DNA from: Marinobacter zhanjiangensis
GTDB taxonomy: Bacteria > Pseudomonadota > Gammaproteobacteria > Pseudomonadales > Oleiphilaceae
Reading direction: 5' to 3'
Assembly: GCF_014651935.1 (NCBI RefSeq)
Contig: NZ_BMXV01000003.1
Location: 124,001 to 188,000, forward strand
DNA: 64,000 nt
Shown: positions 45,306-54,776 of the stretch, piece after piece
How the letters are laid out: the number at the start of each line of letters is the position of its first letter
Numbering within the stretch: position 1 is the first letter of the stretch
The notes under the pieces: model-generated
Told to the model about the DNA's origin: nothing
Seen by the model: the letters and a program-made list of their open reading frames with translations, nothing else
Databases searched by the model: none
Translations under genes and position numbers: made by a program

Positions 45306-46067
45306 TCAGCCGGTACCGTTTCTGCGCATGAAATGCCGGCTGTAGCGAGCCGACAACTCACTGACCTCGAGCAATACCAGCACATCGGCGCACCGGAACT
45401 CGGGATCCCAGCATGGCTCTCCGCATACCCGGGCGCCCAGGCGCATGTAAGCGCGCAGCAGGGCGGGGATATCCACCGGGCGTTCGGAGTCTGCCCGGGT
45501 CAGGTGAGGCAGGGCCCGCCGTGGCCAGACCCGGTCATCCTCTGATGAAAGATACCGGTCCTGAAGGTGCCGGGCAATACGCCAGGCTTTCAGGCCACCA
45601 TCGGACATGCTGATGCTGGCGCAGCCGATGATCCGGTCGACCCGGTGCTTGGTCAGCCAGTCTGCCAGCGTTGCCCACAGCAGTCCGATGGTGGCGCCGG
45701 TTCGGTAGGCGGGATGTACACAGGTGCGGCCCAGTTCAGCCACCCGACCGGCCCCTGACAGCAATTGCGACAGATCGAATTCGCTCTCGGAGTAGAAACC
45801 ACCGGTGTGACCAGCCTGGTCCTGGCGGAGGATCCGGGTGGTGGCTACCAGCTCCCCGGTCTCGCTATCGGTCACCATCAGATGATCACACCAGGCGTCG
45901 AACGGATCGGAGTCCAGCCCGGGGATTTCGGCGCCAAGATCCGAGTCGTATTCCGCAGAGAAAACGTCGTATCGCAGCCGCTGGGCCTGTTGCACCAGGT
46001 GAGGGTCGCGGGTGACCCGGGTCAGCAGACGGCGGGATACGGCAGCACGAGCGGTTTGGGCAGTCAT
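45306..46067 (-). CDS. olsB: L-ornithine N-alpha-acyltransferase OlsB
   Basis: A 253-aa GNAT-fold enzyme that transfers a 3-hydroxyacyl chain from ACP to ornithine, the first step of ornithine-lipid synthesis. Visible features are LRYDVFSAEYDSDLG near the N-terminus, DHLMVTDSETGELVATTR, and ELGRTCVHPAYRTG, all typical of OlsB. The start is the ATG at 46067. Ornithine lipids replace phospholipids under phosphate limitation in many proteobacteria, and a Pho-box-like array lies just upstream. Confidence 0.9.
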   Translation of the reverse strand: MTAQTARAAVSRRLLTRVTRDPHLVQQAQRLRYDVFSAEYDSDLGAEIPGLDSDPFDAWCDHLMVTDSETGELVATTRILRQDQAGHTGGFYSESEFDLSQLLSGAGRVAELGRTCVHPAYRTGATIGLLWATLADWLTKHRVDRIIGCASISMSDGGLKAWRIARHLQDRYLSSEDDRVWPRRALPHLTRADSERPVDIPALLRAYMRLGARVCGEPCWDPEFRCADVLVLLEVSELSARYSRHFMRRNGTG

Positions 46068-46115
46068 GGCAAACTCTCTTTTTGTCCATTTCAGAACGAG
46101 GTTATGAAGCGCCTG

Positions 46116-46161
46116 TGACACGCCCGTGACGTGGCAATGACGACTTGATGACGACGATGAC
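46116..46161 (-). promoter_or_regulatory. Pho-box-like TGAC array upstream of olsB
   Basis: TGAC occurs at 46116, 46127, 46138 and 46149, exactly 11 bp apart, with a fifth at 46158. On the minus strand these read as GTCA half-sites (for example TCGTCAT, ACGTCAC, GTGTCAC) spaced like PhoB or OmpR-family direct repeats. They begin about 50 bp upstream of olsB. Binding by PhoB is inference from spacing and the olsBA function. Confidence 0.5.
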
Positions 46162-46430
46162 TTGCCGCCTGGCCCGGCCCACTGTGGCGGCGGCGCCAGA
46201 AGCTGCTATCTTTTGTGACGGGAGGTAACATCCAGTGGCGTCATGTATTTCTCGCAGCAATATGTATAATCGTTGTTACACGATTCGGGTAAGCTGCTGA
46301 GTTTACTCAGGCCGGACTATCTGGAAGGCACACCAGGTGCGGGGGGCTAACCCGGCGCCCGACGGCAAGCAAGGAAAGGGGGCGTCCCGAGAGCCGGGAC
46401 GTTCTCTGACAGATAACAACACAAACAGAG
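46162..46430. other. Rest of the olsB / response-regulator intergenic region
   Basis: Together with the TGAC array this makes a 363-bp gap. I see no ORF in it. A sequence TAATCGTTGTTACA (46267-46280) partly matches the E. coli RstA box TACATNTNGTTACA (last six bases perfect), which could be an autoregulatory site of the following response regulator. Two inverted GC-rich hairpins (TCCCGAGAGCCGGGA near 46385) lie in the leader. Confidence 0.35.
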
Positions 46431-47177
46431 ATGGATGGCGTGGAACAGACAAACGAAGGCTGGCGAATTCTCATTGTTGAGGACGACGAACGTCTGGCAG
46501 ACCTGACAAGGGAGTACCTTGAAAGCAACGGTCTGGTGGTCACTCATGAAAGCCACGGTGGCAATGCCGTTGAGCGTATCCGCAATGAACGGCCGGATCT
46601 CGTGGTGCTGGACCTGATGCTGCCGGGAGAGGACGGCCTGTCCATCTGTCGGCGAGTGCGTCCCTTCTACCAGGGTCCGATCATCATGCTGACGGCTCGC
46701 AGTGATGACCTGGATCAGGTGCTGGGCCTTGAGATGGGGGCAGATGACTATGTCAGCAAGCCGGTCAAGCCCCGGGTCCTGCTGGCTCGCATACGCGCCC
46801 TGCTTCGCCGGGCTGGTGGCCCCGCCGGGTCAGAGGGTGAGGAAGGCATTGGCGACTCCCCCGAGGAGCCAGTAAGGCTGCAGTTCAACGACCTGGTGGT
46901 GGACCGCTCCATGCGGGAGGCCTGGCTGAATGACGAGAGCATCGACCTGACCAGTGCCGAGTTTGACCTGCTCTGGTTGTTGGCCCGCAGCGCCGGCCGG
47001 GTGCTCAGCCGCGAGGAGATATTCACTGCCCTGCGTGGCATCGAGTATGATGGTCAGGACCGGTCGATTGACGTCAGAGTGTCCCGCATTCGCCCCAAGA
47101 TCGGCGATGATCCGGTGCACCCCCGTCGCATCAAGACCGTTCGCAGTAAAGGCTACCTGTTCGTCAAGGAAGCCTGA
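46431..47177 (+). CDS. OmpR/PhoB-family response regulator (RstA-like)
   Basis: A 248-aa regulator: a receiver domain with phosphoacceptor D61 (LVVLDLMLPGEDG), an acidic pair in ILIVEDDERL, and a C-terminal winged helix with DRSIDVRVSRIRPKIGDDP and RTVRSKGYLFV. Together with the kinase 54 nt downstream it resembles RstA/RstB. The signal is unknown. A start at 46431 puts about 11 residues before the receiver, so a slightly later start is possible. Confidence 0.9.
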   Translation: MDGVEQTNEGWRILIVEDDERLADLTREYLESNGLVVTHESHGGNAVERIRNERPDLVVLDLMLPGEDGLSICRRVRPFYQGPIIMLTARSDDLDQVLGLEMGADDYVSKPVKPRVLLARIRALLRRAGGPAGSEGEEGIGDSPEEPVRLQFNDLVVDRSMREAWLNDESIDLTSAEFDLLWLLARSAGRVLSREEIFTALRGIEYDGQDRSIDVRVSRIRPKIGDDPVHPRRIKTVRSKGYLFVKEA

Positions 47178-47231
47178 CCGACCACCGGGCAGCATCGCCT
47201 GACGGGACACTTGTGTTAAGGCACACTACAC

Positions 47232-48782
47232 ATGCCCTTTAGCTTTACGATCAAGTTGTTCGCCCGTCTGGCCGGCCTCGCGGTGTTGATTACCCTTGTC
47301 TGTTCCCTGGTGTGGTGGGGGCTGGCGTCGGTGCGCCACCAGGCGTGGCAGGAGCAGCTGGTGGAGCCATTGATGACGTGGCTGGCCCGTACCCCTTCCC
47401 CGGGGCAGCAGTACCACTGGCTCTCTCCCCTTTACGACTTTCAGATCACCAGCGCCGACCGGCTGTCCCTGGACCCGGTGATCCGGGAGCGCCTGCACTA
47501 CGGGCAGACACCGGTGCTGTCCGATCAGGTGGGCCCGAGGGCTCTGGTCGCCAGGTCCACGGGCGGTGTGCTGTCGCTGCGCCTGCGCAATCTGTACCGG
47601 AGTATCGCCGAAGCCACCGCGCTGACGGTGCTGTGGCACATGAATCAGGCGGGGCCGGATGATTATGACGAAATGTCACGTTTGCTCGCCAGGGAACTCA
47701 ACGTCACTTTGGGTGTTGTCGACCGTGCTGGTCGATTGCCGCCGCCGGAGGTGCTGGAGCAGCTGACCGGACAGGACGCGGTTTTCTTTGGCGATGATCG
47801 GCAGGGGCAGGTCATGCTGCGTCTGGAAGACGGTTCGCTGATGCGGATGACAATGCCGGCGGGGTTTCATTCCCTGCCCGGGCCGGTGTTGCTGCTTCTG
47901 GTTGTGCTGGCGGGACTGGTGCTGCTGATTGCCGTGCGGCTATTGATGCGTGACCTGGACCAGAACCTGAGAACGGTGGAGTCGGTCGCGGTGCGCATCT
48001 CCCGGGGCGAACTGGAGGCGCGGGTAGAGCCGGGGCAGGGCAACCTGGTGTCCCGTCTGTCCCGCTCCTTCAACGGTATGGCAGACCAGATCCAGCGCCT
48101 GGTGGAAGTGCAGCGGGAAATGATTCATGCCGTCTCCCATGAGCTGCGAACGCCCGTAGCCCGCATCCGTTTCGGCGTGCAGATGATCGAGACGGCAAGG
48201 GACGGGCAAGCCCTGCAGCGGCAGCTTGACGGTATTGATAACGACATCCAGGAGCTGGATGAGCTGATTGACGAGATTCTCACCTATGCCCGCCTGGAGC
48301 AGGGCGGGCCGGTGTTCAGGCTGCGCCCCGGTCGGGTGACCGATATCGTGCGCCAGGTGGTGGAGGAGCAGCAGGTGATTCACCCCGGCGCCAATATCGA
48401 GGCAGTGATCCCGGAAGCGTCCGAGGTCTTCTCGGAGAGTGATATCGAGCCCCGTTATCTGCATCGGGCGATCCAGAACCTGGTAGGTAACGCCTGCCGT
48501 TATGCCCGTGGCGAGGTCAGGGTCCGCTGTCTGCTGGACGAGGAAAACTGCCGTATCGACGTTGAGGATGATGGCCCCGGTGTGCCGGAACAGGAATGGG
48601 AGAAAGTGTTCAGTGCCTTTGCCCGGCTGGACGACAGCCGCACCAGGAACTCGGGGGGGTACGGGCTGGGGCTCTCCATTGTCCGGCGCATCCTGTTCTG
48701 GCACGGCGGCCAGTCATTCGTCGGTCGCAGTCCGGAGCTTGGCGGCGCGCGCTTCAGCCTGGTGTGGCCCCGCCGTCAATAA
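47232..48782 (+). CDS. Sensor histidine kinase (RstB-like)
   Basis: A 516-aa inner-membrane kinase. TM1 is near residues 12-33, the periplasmic domain runs to about 215, TM2 is near 217-238, then a HAMP linker, the H-box HAVSHELRTPVARIR with H303, and an HATPase with NLVGNACRYA, DDGPGVPE and GYGLGLSI. It should phosphorylate the preceding regulator. The periplasmic domain gives no recognisable ligand. Confidence 0.92.
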   Translation: MPFSFTIKLFARLAGLAVLITLVCSLVWWGLASVRHQAWQEQLVEPLMTWLARTPSPGQQYHWLSPLYDFQITSADRLSLDPVIRERLHYGQTPVLSDQVGPRALVARSTGGVLSLRLRNLYRSIAEATALTVLWHMNQAGPDDYDEMSRLLARELNVTLGVVDRAGRLPPPEVLEQLTGQDAVFFGDDRQGQVMLRLEDGSLMRMTMPAGFHSLPGPVLLLLVVLAGLVLLIAVRLLMRDLDQNLRTVESVAVRISRGELEARVEPGQGNLVSRLSRSFNGMADQIQRLVEVQREMIHAVSHELRTPVARIRFGVQMIETARDGQALQRQLDGIDNDIQELDELIDEILTYARLEQGGPVFRLRPGRVTDIVRQVVEEQQVIHPGANIEAVIPEASEVFSESDIEPRYLHRAIQNLVGNACRYARGEVRVRCLLDEENCRIDVEDDGPGVPEQEWEKVFSAFARLDDSRTRNSGGYGLGLSIVRRILFWHGGQSFVGRSPELGGARFSLVWPRRQ

Positions 48783-48804
48783 CCCGCAAACTCATCGGGT
48801 ATTC

Positions 48805-49875
48805 TCAGGTGCGCTGGAAGGCGATCAGGTGGTCGGCCTCCACCCGTACGGGAACGTGTTCCCCCAGCCGGAAATCCAGATGGCTGCGGAACAGTGCCTC
48901 GAATTCGGTATCGTCTGACAGACGGAACCGGTAGAGGGTGGAGGTGCCCGCGAAAGTCTTTTCCACCACCCTGGGTTTCAGGTCGGAGTCCGGATCATAG
49001 ACGATGTCGTCTGGCCGGATCAGTACGTCCAGTAAAGTGCCGGCCCGCCACTGGCGGTTACGCTTGCCCGTCAGGCTGCCCAGTTCGGATTCAATGGTAT
49101 CCGCTCCACTGGCCGTTCCCGGAACAAACGCGCCCTGACCCACAAAGCCTGCCACAAATCGATTGGCCGGCTCATGGTAGAGATTGTAGGGCACGTCCCA
49201 TTGTTGCACCTGGCCATCCTTGAGCACGGCCACCTGGTCACACATGGCGAAGGCTTCCTGCTGGTCGTGGGTGACCAGCAGGGCGCTGATGCCCAGTTCC
49301 TTGAGAATATCCCGCACATCCAGGCTCAGGCGCCGGCGCAGGTCCGCATCCAGGTTGGAGAACGGCTCATCCAGCAGAATCAGGGTCGGTTCCGGTGCCA
49401 GCGCCCGCGCCAGGGCAACCCTTTGTTGCTGGCCGCCGGACAACTGGTGGGGGTACTTGTCCGCGAGGTCCTGAAGGTGGACCAGCTCCAGCAGTGAGGC
49501 GGTCTTGATGCGCTTTTCGTCCCGGCTCAACCCTTTCAGGCCAAAGCCAACGTTCTCGGCAATGGTCAGGTGCGGGAACAGGGCATAATCCTGGAACACC
49601 ATGCCGATCCGCCGTTGCTCCGGGGGCAGGGTGAAGCCGGGCACGCTGATGGCCTGATCGTTGAGCCGGATTTCGCCCTCGCTGATGGGCAGGAACCCGG
49701 CAAGGGCCCGCAATATTGTGCTCTTGCCGCATCCGCTGGGACCGAGCAGGCAGCCGATATCACCATGACCAAGGGCAAACCGGACGTCGGACACAACGTT
49801 GGCCGAGCCATAGCCACAGCCCAGCGCCCTTACATCCAGCAGCCAGCTGTCTGGCATCAGGTTGGGTGGTGGCAT
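48805..49875 (-). CDS. ABC transporter ATP-binding protein (FbpC/PotA-like)
   Basis: A 356-aa ATPase with Walker [18 protein letters not shown]-loop [10 protein letters not shown], signature LSGGQQQR, Walker B LILLDEP and a C-terminal TOBE-type regulatory domain. The group energises ferric-iron, polyamine or sulfate/phosphonate-type uptake. No permease or binding protein is adjacent, so it is an orphan subunit here. Several in-frame ATGs near the N-terminus leave the exact start open. Confidence 0.88.
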   Translation of the reverse strand: MPPPNLMPDSWLLDVRALGCGYGSANVVSDVRFALGHGDIGCLLGPSGCGKSTILRALAGFLPISEGEIRLNDQAISVPGFTLPPEQRRIGMVFQDYALFPHLTIAENVGFGLKGLSRDEKRIKTASLLELVHLQDLADKYPHQLSGGQQQRVALARALAPEPTLILLDEPFSNLDADLRRRLSLDVRDILKELGISALLVTHDQQEAFAMCDQVAVLKDGQVQQWDVPYNLYHEPANRFVAGFVGQGAFVPGTASGADTIESELGSLTGKRNRQWRAGTLLDVLIRPDDIVYDPDSDLKPRVVEKTFAGTSTLYRFRLSDDTEFEALFRSHLDFRLGEHVPVRVEADHLIAFQRT

Positions 49876-49910
49876 GGGCTACTCCGATCCGGTTGAATGG
49901 CTGATGGGCT

Positions 49911-50828
49911 CTACTGCTCCAGTTTTCCGAGAATCAGGAATTCCAGCAGTGCCTTCTGGGCGTGCAGCCGGTTTTCCGCCTCGTCCCAGACCACTGAGCC
50001 CGGATGGTCCAGCATCTCATCGGAAATTTCCTCGCCACGGTGGGCCGGCAGGCAATGCATGAACAGGGCATCCGTCGCCGCCAGATCCATCAGGGCAGGA
50101 TTGACCTGGTAGGGCGTGAAGATTTTCCGGCGAGCATCGGCTTCCTGTTCCTGCCCCATGGAGGCCCAGACATCCGTGACGATCAGGTTGGCTCCACGGG
50201 CGGCTTCCCGGGGGTCGTCGAAGACTGTGACGCAGTCCTGGTGGGTATCCAGCAGTCCACTGTCGGGGGCATAACCTTGCGGGCACGCGACGTTAAGGTG
50301 GAAACCGAAAAGGCGGGCCGCATTGATGTATGAGTTGCACATGTTGTTGCCATCGCCCACCCAGGTCACGGTGGCGCCGGCGATGTTGCCCCGGTGTTCC
50401 CGGTAGGTCTGCAGATCCGCGAGTAGCTGGCAGGGGTGGAAGTCATCCGTCAGGGCGTTGATAACCGGTACCTGGGAAACCTTGGCGAACCGGTCTACCT
50501 TGTCGTGGGCGAAGGTGCGGATCATTACGGCATCCACCATGCTGGAGATGACCCTGGCGGAATCCTCAATAGGTTCCCCACGGCCCAGCTGGGTGTCCCG
50601 GGGGGACAGAAACAGGGCGCTGCCGCCGAGTTGTGACATGCCCGCCTCGAAAGATACCCGGGTGCGTGTGGACGACTTTTCGAAGATCATCGCCAGCACC
50701 CGGTTGCCAAGGCTGTTGCGGACCTTTCCGGCTTGCCATTCGCGGCGCAGGAAGCTGGCATGGTCCAGCAGGTCGCTCAGTTCGTTGATGGTCAGGTCAT
50801 TGAGTGTCAGAAAGTGTCTTGCAGCCAT
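49911..50828 (-). CDS. argF: Ornithine carbamoyltransferase
   Basis: A 305-aa enzyme making citrulline from ornithine and carbamoyl phosphate in arginine synthesis. It has the carbamoyl-phosphate motif [42 protein letters not shown] and the ornithine/cysteine motif [13 protein letters not shown]. The ATG at 50828 (MAARHFLTL) is the family start; the frame is open to 50894. Confidence 0.96.
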   Translation of the reverse strand: MAARHFLTLNDLTINELSDLLDHASFLRREWQAGKVRNSLGNRVLAMIFEKSSTRTRVSFEAGMSQLGGSALFLSPRDTQLGRGEPIEDSARVISSMVDAVMIRTFAHDKVDRFAKVSQVPVINALTDDFHPCQLLADLQTYREHRGNIAGATVTWVGDGNNMCNSYINAARLFGFHLNVACPQGYAPDSGLLDTHQDCVTVFDDPREAARGANLIVTDVWASMGQEQEADARRKIFTPYQVNPALMDLAATDALFMHCLPAHRGEEISDEMLDHPGSVVWDEAENRLHAQKALLEFLILGKLEQ

Positions 50829-51069
50829 GGCGATGCCCGTTGTGATTTCCTGGCCGACAGCAAATAGAAAACATGCCGGAATGCGTTTTCGCACCGGCTG
50901 TGCGGCCTTGATTGAGAAGCCCCCGGGATAGCCCTGAGCGATTGTTTGTCAGGATTTTCCGAGGGGCTTCGATGGTCCATGTGGACGAAAAGCAATAAGT
51001 CTATAGGGTTCCCGGGGGTATGACAATCCAGTGCGCCGTCCAGGACACTGGCGCTATTACCTGAGTGTG

Positions 51070-51099
51070 TTGGTCGGGATTGCGGTTCCCGTGTACAAT
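51070..51099 (+). promoter_or_regulatory. Putative sigma-70 promoter of grxD
   Basis: TTGGTC (51070-51075) and TACAAT (51094-51099) are separated by 18 bp and end 37 nt before the grxD start. They match the -35 at four and the -10 at five of six positions. The rest of the 308-bp argF-grxD gap shows no ORF or clear structure. Confidence 0.45.
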
Positions 51100-51136
51100 A
51101 GATTTCAGTTCCATACCGTTTGCATGAGGTGAAATT

Positions 51137-51463
51137 GTGGATATCAACGAGCAGATCAAGAGCCAACTGGAAGAAAACCCGATCATTATCTACATGAAGG
51201 GTACGCCGCAGGCGCCCCAGTGCGGATTCTCGTCCCGTACCGTGCAGGCGCTGATGGCCTGCGGCGAGCGGTTCGCGTTTGTGAACATCCTGGACAATCA
51301 GGAGCTGCGCGAGGAACTCAAGAGCTACTCCAACTGGCCGACCTATCCCCAGCTGTACATCAACGGAGAGCTGGTGGGTGGTTGCGACATCGTGCTGGAG
51401 CTGTCCGAATCCGGTGAGCTGGCAGAAATGGTCAAGGCCGCTGCCAAAGAGCAGGAAGCCTGA
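51137..51463 (+). CDS. grxD: Monothiol glutaredoxin, Grx4 family
   Basis: A 108-aa CGFS glutaredoxin with the active-site motif QCGFSS (C29) and the glutathione-binding WPTYPQLYINGELVGGCDI. These proteins bind and deliver [2Fe-2S] clusters. The start is GTG at 51137, with GAGGTG just upstream. A terminator follows. Confidence 0.96.
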   Translation: MDINEQIKSQLEENPIIIYMKGTPQAPQCGFSSRTVQALMACGERFAFVNILDNQELREELKSYSNWPTYPQLYINGELVGGCDIVLELSESGELAEMVKAAAKEQEA

Positions 51464-51500
51464 GCCGGAACCTGGCGATAACAAGCCTGTAAGAACCAGA

Positions 51501-51526
51501 AAAGCGCCTCGCGGGGCGCTTTTTTT
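51501..51526 (+). terminator. Rho-independent terminator after grxD
   Basis: AAAGCGCC (51501-51508) pairs with GGCGCTTT (51515-51522) and is followed by a run of T. It lies 38 nt after the grxD stop. The A run on the left lets it also work for the converging DUF1631 gene. Confidence 0.85.
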
Positions 51527-51549
51527 GATTGAGCATTGAGCTTGCCCTG

Positions 51550-53796
51550 TCAGGCCTGCTTGCGAAGCGTGCCGACCACGGCGTCAAGGGCCCGGTCGAT
51601 CAGGGCGCCCTGTTCCAGTACCGTCAGCCGGCCACGTTGCATCTCATGAGCCAGGTCCACCCGGGTTTTCTCGATCACTTTCAGGCCCATGCGGTTGACG
51701 AAGACGAAGGAGTCCGCCTCGTCAATAATGGCGGAGAGCTTGCAGCGGAAGCTGGAGCCGTTGACCAGGCGGAACTCCACCCACTGGCCCACATTGATGG
51801 CGTCAATCTCGGGCAGGTATTCGGCAACGCCCGCTTCCAGCGGCTCTTCCGGCTCCATGGTGTCTTCGGGTAACGGCTGCTCGGGCTCCAGATCGTCCGG
51901 TTCCCTGGCTTCGGCAAGCGCCAGGTTACGGAATGCCTCGGTCAGTTCGTGTTTGAGTTGGGCCATCATCTCGTCGAGACGGGATGAGTTGTAGGACACT
52001 TCCTCCAGACCGGCGCGCAGGGCTTTCAGCAAGCGCGGCACCACCCGTACCCACTGGTCCCTTTCGTCGTCGTCCAGGTGGGGGTGCAGGCACCAGATCA
52101 GGTCATCCACCACTCGCACCGACTGCTCCCAGCGGTGTTCCACATCGTTGCGCAGATAAGCCAGGAACATCACCCTGCTCCAGCCGTTCACCAGGATATC
52201 GTGAATGGCTGGTGGAACCGGCCGCCGGGCCAGTTTCTCCTTGAGCAGGCGGTCCACGGTGTCCTGTGCTTTCTGGGACTTGATACGTCCGCGCTCGGAT
52301 TCACGGGTACGCTGCTCGACCAGCGAGGCCTTGCGATTCTCCCGGGTCAGGAACTGGTCGAATTCCTCGCCCAGGGTTTCGAAAAGCTGAACATCACCAT
52401 CGAACTCGTCCAGAATCCGGGCAACAATGTTATGGATCTGCTCGTAGAGTTTGTCGCGGGACTTTTCATCGGCGTTGCTCCAGCCGATACCGGCGCGAGC
52501 CAGGGAGTTGAGCAGCTTTCTGGCCGGGTGATTGGCGCGGCTGAAGAAGGACTTGTCCTTGATGACCACCTTCAGGATCGGGATCTGAAGCCGGCTGATC
52601 AGCACCTGGATAGGTGCGGACAGGTTGTAGTCATCAAGGATGAACTCGAACAGCATGGCCACGAGGTTGATCAGGTCCTCGTCCATTTCCTGCAGTGCCG
52701 GCTGTTTGCCATCCTCGGGCTGGTGAGTCTCGAGGACATGCTCGATCAGGTCCCGCAAATCCACTGTCACCGGTTCGCCGGCACTCAGGTTTCCGCGGGC
52801 GGTATTCTGGCCGGCGGTGTTGGCGGATGCCCTGGACAGCATATGCAGCAGTTCGGCGCCGCCAACAATATGGATTTCGGTGCCGCCATGACCCTGCCCG
52901 CCACCGTAATGACTGGTGCTATAGCTGCGGTGCCCGCGCTGCTCGGCCAGTAGTTGGCGGATCTGCTGGAACAGGGCGTCGTTTTCCCGGGCCTGATAGC
53001 TTTCCTGCGCTTCCGCTGCCTGATGGCTGTCGGGCCCACCCTGGCCGGGCGCATCAGCCTTCGCGGTTTCGGCGCTCTCGTGGCGGGTTTTGCCCTGATA
53101 ACGGAAGTTGGGCACAACGCCGGCCTGGACAAGAATCCGGTTGGCCTCGTCCATCAGCATGCCAAGATTGGCGACCACATAGCGGTCGAACTGCTTGAGA
53201 ACAATCAGCCGCTCACGAATCTGGATCTCGAAGGCGCCGGCGGCGTCGGCAAAGGCACGACAGACATAATCCGGCAGCATCGGGTTGACGGGGCGCTCTT
53301 CCGACGCACCGGGGTAGATGACCGTAAACCGGGTCTGCAGTTGCAGGAGTGGCCCCTGGAAATAGGCACGTGCCTTGGAAATCATGGCGCTCAGGGCTAC
53401 CTGCTCTTCCAGGTCATCGTCCTGTACCAGGGAAAGGCTTTCGGCCGAGGCGGCCTCCTGATGCGCTTGCTGGTCCTGGGATTGCTGGTCAGCGTCCGCC
53501 AGAGGCGGATGCTCGAAGAGGGCTCCCACAGAATGCTGGAACTGCTTCTCGACACCCTTGCGCTTGATGCGGATTTCCCGCATGGCTTCGAAATAGCGGT
53601 TCTGCTCATTGTTGCTGCGGGCGTTATTGGCCAGTTCGAACAGGGAATCATCGACGGCATCGAATGCCCCCTGCAACAGATCGCCCAGGCCGGCGACCAC
53701 CGTGTCACGGATGCGGGTTACTTCCGGAGGAACGGATACCGGCGACCCCGCACCCTGACGATCGTGCAGGTAATGTATGCCGGATTGTCTGTTCAT
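51550..53796 (-). CDS. DUF1631 protein
   Basis: A 748-aa soluble protein of the DUF1631 family, sometimes misnamed thymidine phosphorylase. Visible features are an N-terminal helical region (residues 20-150), the QIRERLIVLKQFDRYVV stretch, a low-complexity Gln/Ala-rich linker, and a C-terminal segment with VGQWVEFRLVNGSSFRCKL that looks like a PilZ-type barrel. That barrel suggests cyclic-di-GMP sensing, but I do not see both full PilZ motifs. It is monocistronic and converges with grxD. Confidence 0.85.
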   Translation of the reverse strand: MNRQSGIHYLHDRQGAGSPVSVPPEVTRIRDTVVAGLGDLLQGAFDAVDDSLFELANNARSNNEQNRYFEAMREIRIKRKGVEKQFQHSVGALFEHPPLADADQQSQDQQAHQEAASAESLSLVQDDDLEEQVALSAMISKARAYFQGPLLQLQTRFTVIYPGASEERPVNPMLPDYVCRAFADAAGAFEIQIRERLIVLKQFDRYVVANLGMLMDEANRILVQAGVVPNFRYQGKTRHESAETAKADAPGQGGPDSHQAAEAQESYQARENDALFQQIRQLLAEQRGHRSYSTSHYGGGQGHGGTEIHIVGGAELLHMLSRASANTAGQNTARGNLSAGEPVTVDLRDLIEHVLETHQPEDGKQPALQEMDEDLINLVAMLFEFILDDYNLSAPIQVLISRLQIPILKVVIKDKSFFSRANHPARKLLNSLARAGIGWSNADEKSRDKLYEQIHNIVARILDEFDGDVQLFETLGEEFDQFLTRENRKASLVEQRTRESERGRIKSQKAQDTVDRLLKEKLARRPVPPAIHDILVNGWSRVMFLAYLRNDVEHRWEQSVRVVDDLIWCLHPHLDDDERDQWVRVVPRLLKALRAGLEEVSYNSSRLDEMMAQLKHELTEAFRNLALAEAREPDDLEPEQPLPEDTMEPEEPLEAGVAEYLPEIDAINVGQWVEFRLVNGSSFRCKLSAIIDEADSFVFVNRMGLKVIEKTRVDLAHEMQRGRLTVLEQGALIDRALDAVVGTLRKQA

Positions 53797-53968
53797 GGCT
53801 GACTCCTGATACGCCTCAACCGGATACGTTACCGAGCTTACTCTGAATTGGTTCTTTATATGCGTAATCTATCGCAAAACCTGCCGGGGTTACACGATTA
53901 ATTATTGTTAATCAGATAATCAGTTCCCTTCCCGGCCAACAACGGGTACTTCGGTTATTTCCTTAATA

Positions 53969-53998
53969 AACAGGCCGGCCCTTGCGGGTCGGCCTGTT
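53969..53998 (-). terminator. Terminator after the Yip1 gene
   Basis: AACAGGCCG (53969-53977) pairs with CGGCCTGTT (53990-53998), and on the minus strand it runs into TTTATTAA. It is 25 nt past the stop of the Yip1-family gene. Confidence 0.75.
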
Positions 53999-54022
53999 AC
54001 CGGGAAGCAGAGGTGGCAGGTG

Positions 54023-54625
54023 TCAGCTGACGTACTGTGGACCGATACCCATGCTCCAGATGACAACGCTGATCGCCAGCAGTCCGACAAACATCACCAG
54101 GCCCACGGTCAGCACGGACGATGCAAACATGAAGCCCCGGTCTTCAGGAATCTTCATGAGTATCGGCAGGCCTTCGTACAGAAGGTAGACCGCATAGGCG
54201 ACGGCTGCCGTACCCACAGCCATATTGACCCAGATGTTCGGGTAGACCGCCGTCACGCCCAGCAGGAAAATGGGAGTGGCCGTGTAGGCCGCCAGGGTAA
54301 CGCCCCGGGGTGTGGATTCCTTGACATCGTAGGTCGCGGCAAAGAAATCGATGAACTTGCCAATGATGAAAACGCCTGCCAGCATCGCCATATAGGCCAG
54401 GGCGCATAATTGCAGTGCGCTGCTGGTGGTCAGTTTTATCAGCTGACTGCCTCCCACCTGCCAGCCCACCTGGGTGGTGCCGTAAAAAGCTGCGGCAACG
54501 GGAATCAGAGCCAGCAAGAGGATGTGGCCGAAGTACAGCTTGCTGACTGATTCGGATTCCTCGCGAATCGCTTTCCATTCTTTGTCGGGGTGTGTAAACA
54601 GCCCGAAGGTGTGTGAAAGGCTCAT
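54023..54625 (-). CDS. Yip1-family inner-membrane protein
   Basis: A 200-aa protein opening MSLSHTFGLFTHPDKEWKAI, the typical Yip1 amphipathic start, followed by five hydrophobic helices. Bacterial Yip1 proteins have no assigned activity. The ATG at 54625 is chosen by this family start and a GGAG-like site; longer frames upstream carry an unrelated leader. Confidence 0.88.
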   Translation of the reverse strand: MSLSHTFGLFTHPDKEWKAIREESESVSKLYFGHILLLALIPVAAAFYGTTQVGWQVGGSQLIKLTTSSALQLCALAYMAMLAGVFIIGKFIDFFAATYDVKESTPRGVTLAAYTATPIFLLGVTAVYPNIWVNMAVGTAAVAYAVYLLYEGLPILMKIPEDRGFMFASSVLTVGLVMFVGLLAISVVIWSMGIGPQYVS

Positions 54626-54776
54626 GGACCTTCTCCTCTGCATTTCCTTTATTGTTGTTGGGTGCGGCAATGGGTCGCACGCTTGCAGTTTTGGGTACAG
54701 GAGGTCGTCCGGTCAAGAAACTGCTTAAATCATGATCTTTCTAAAAATGTCCGGTTAGACCTAAAGGGCATAAGAC

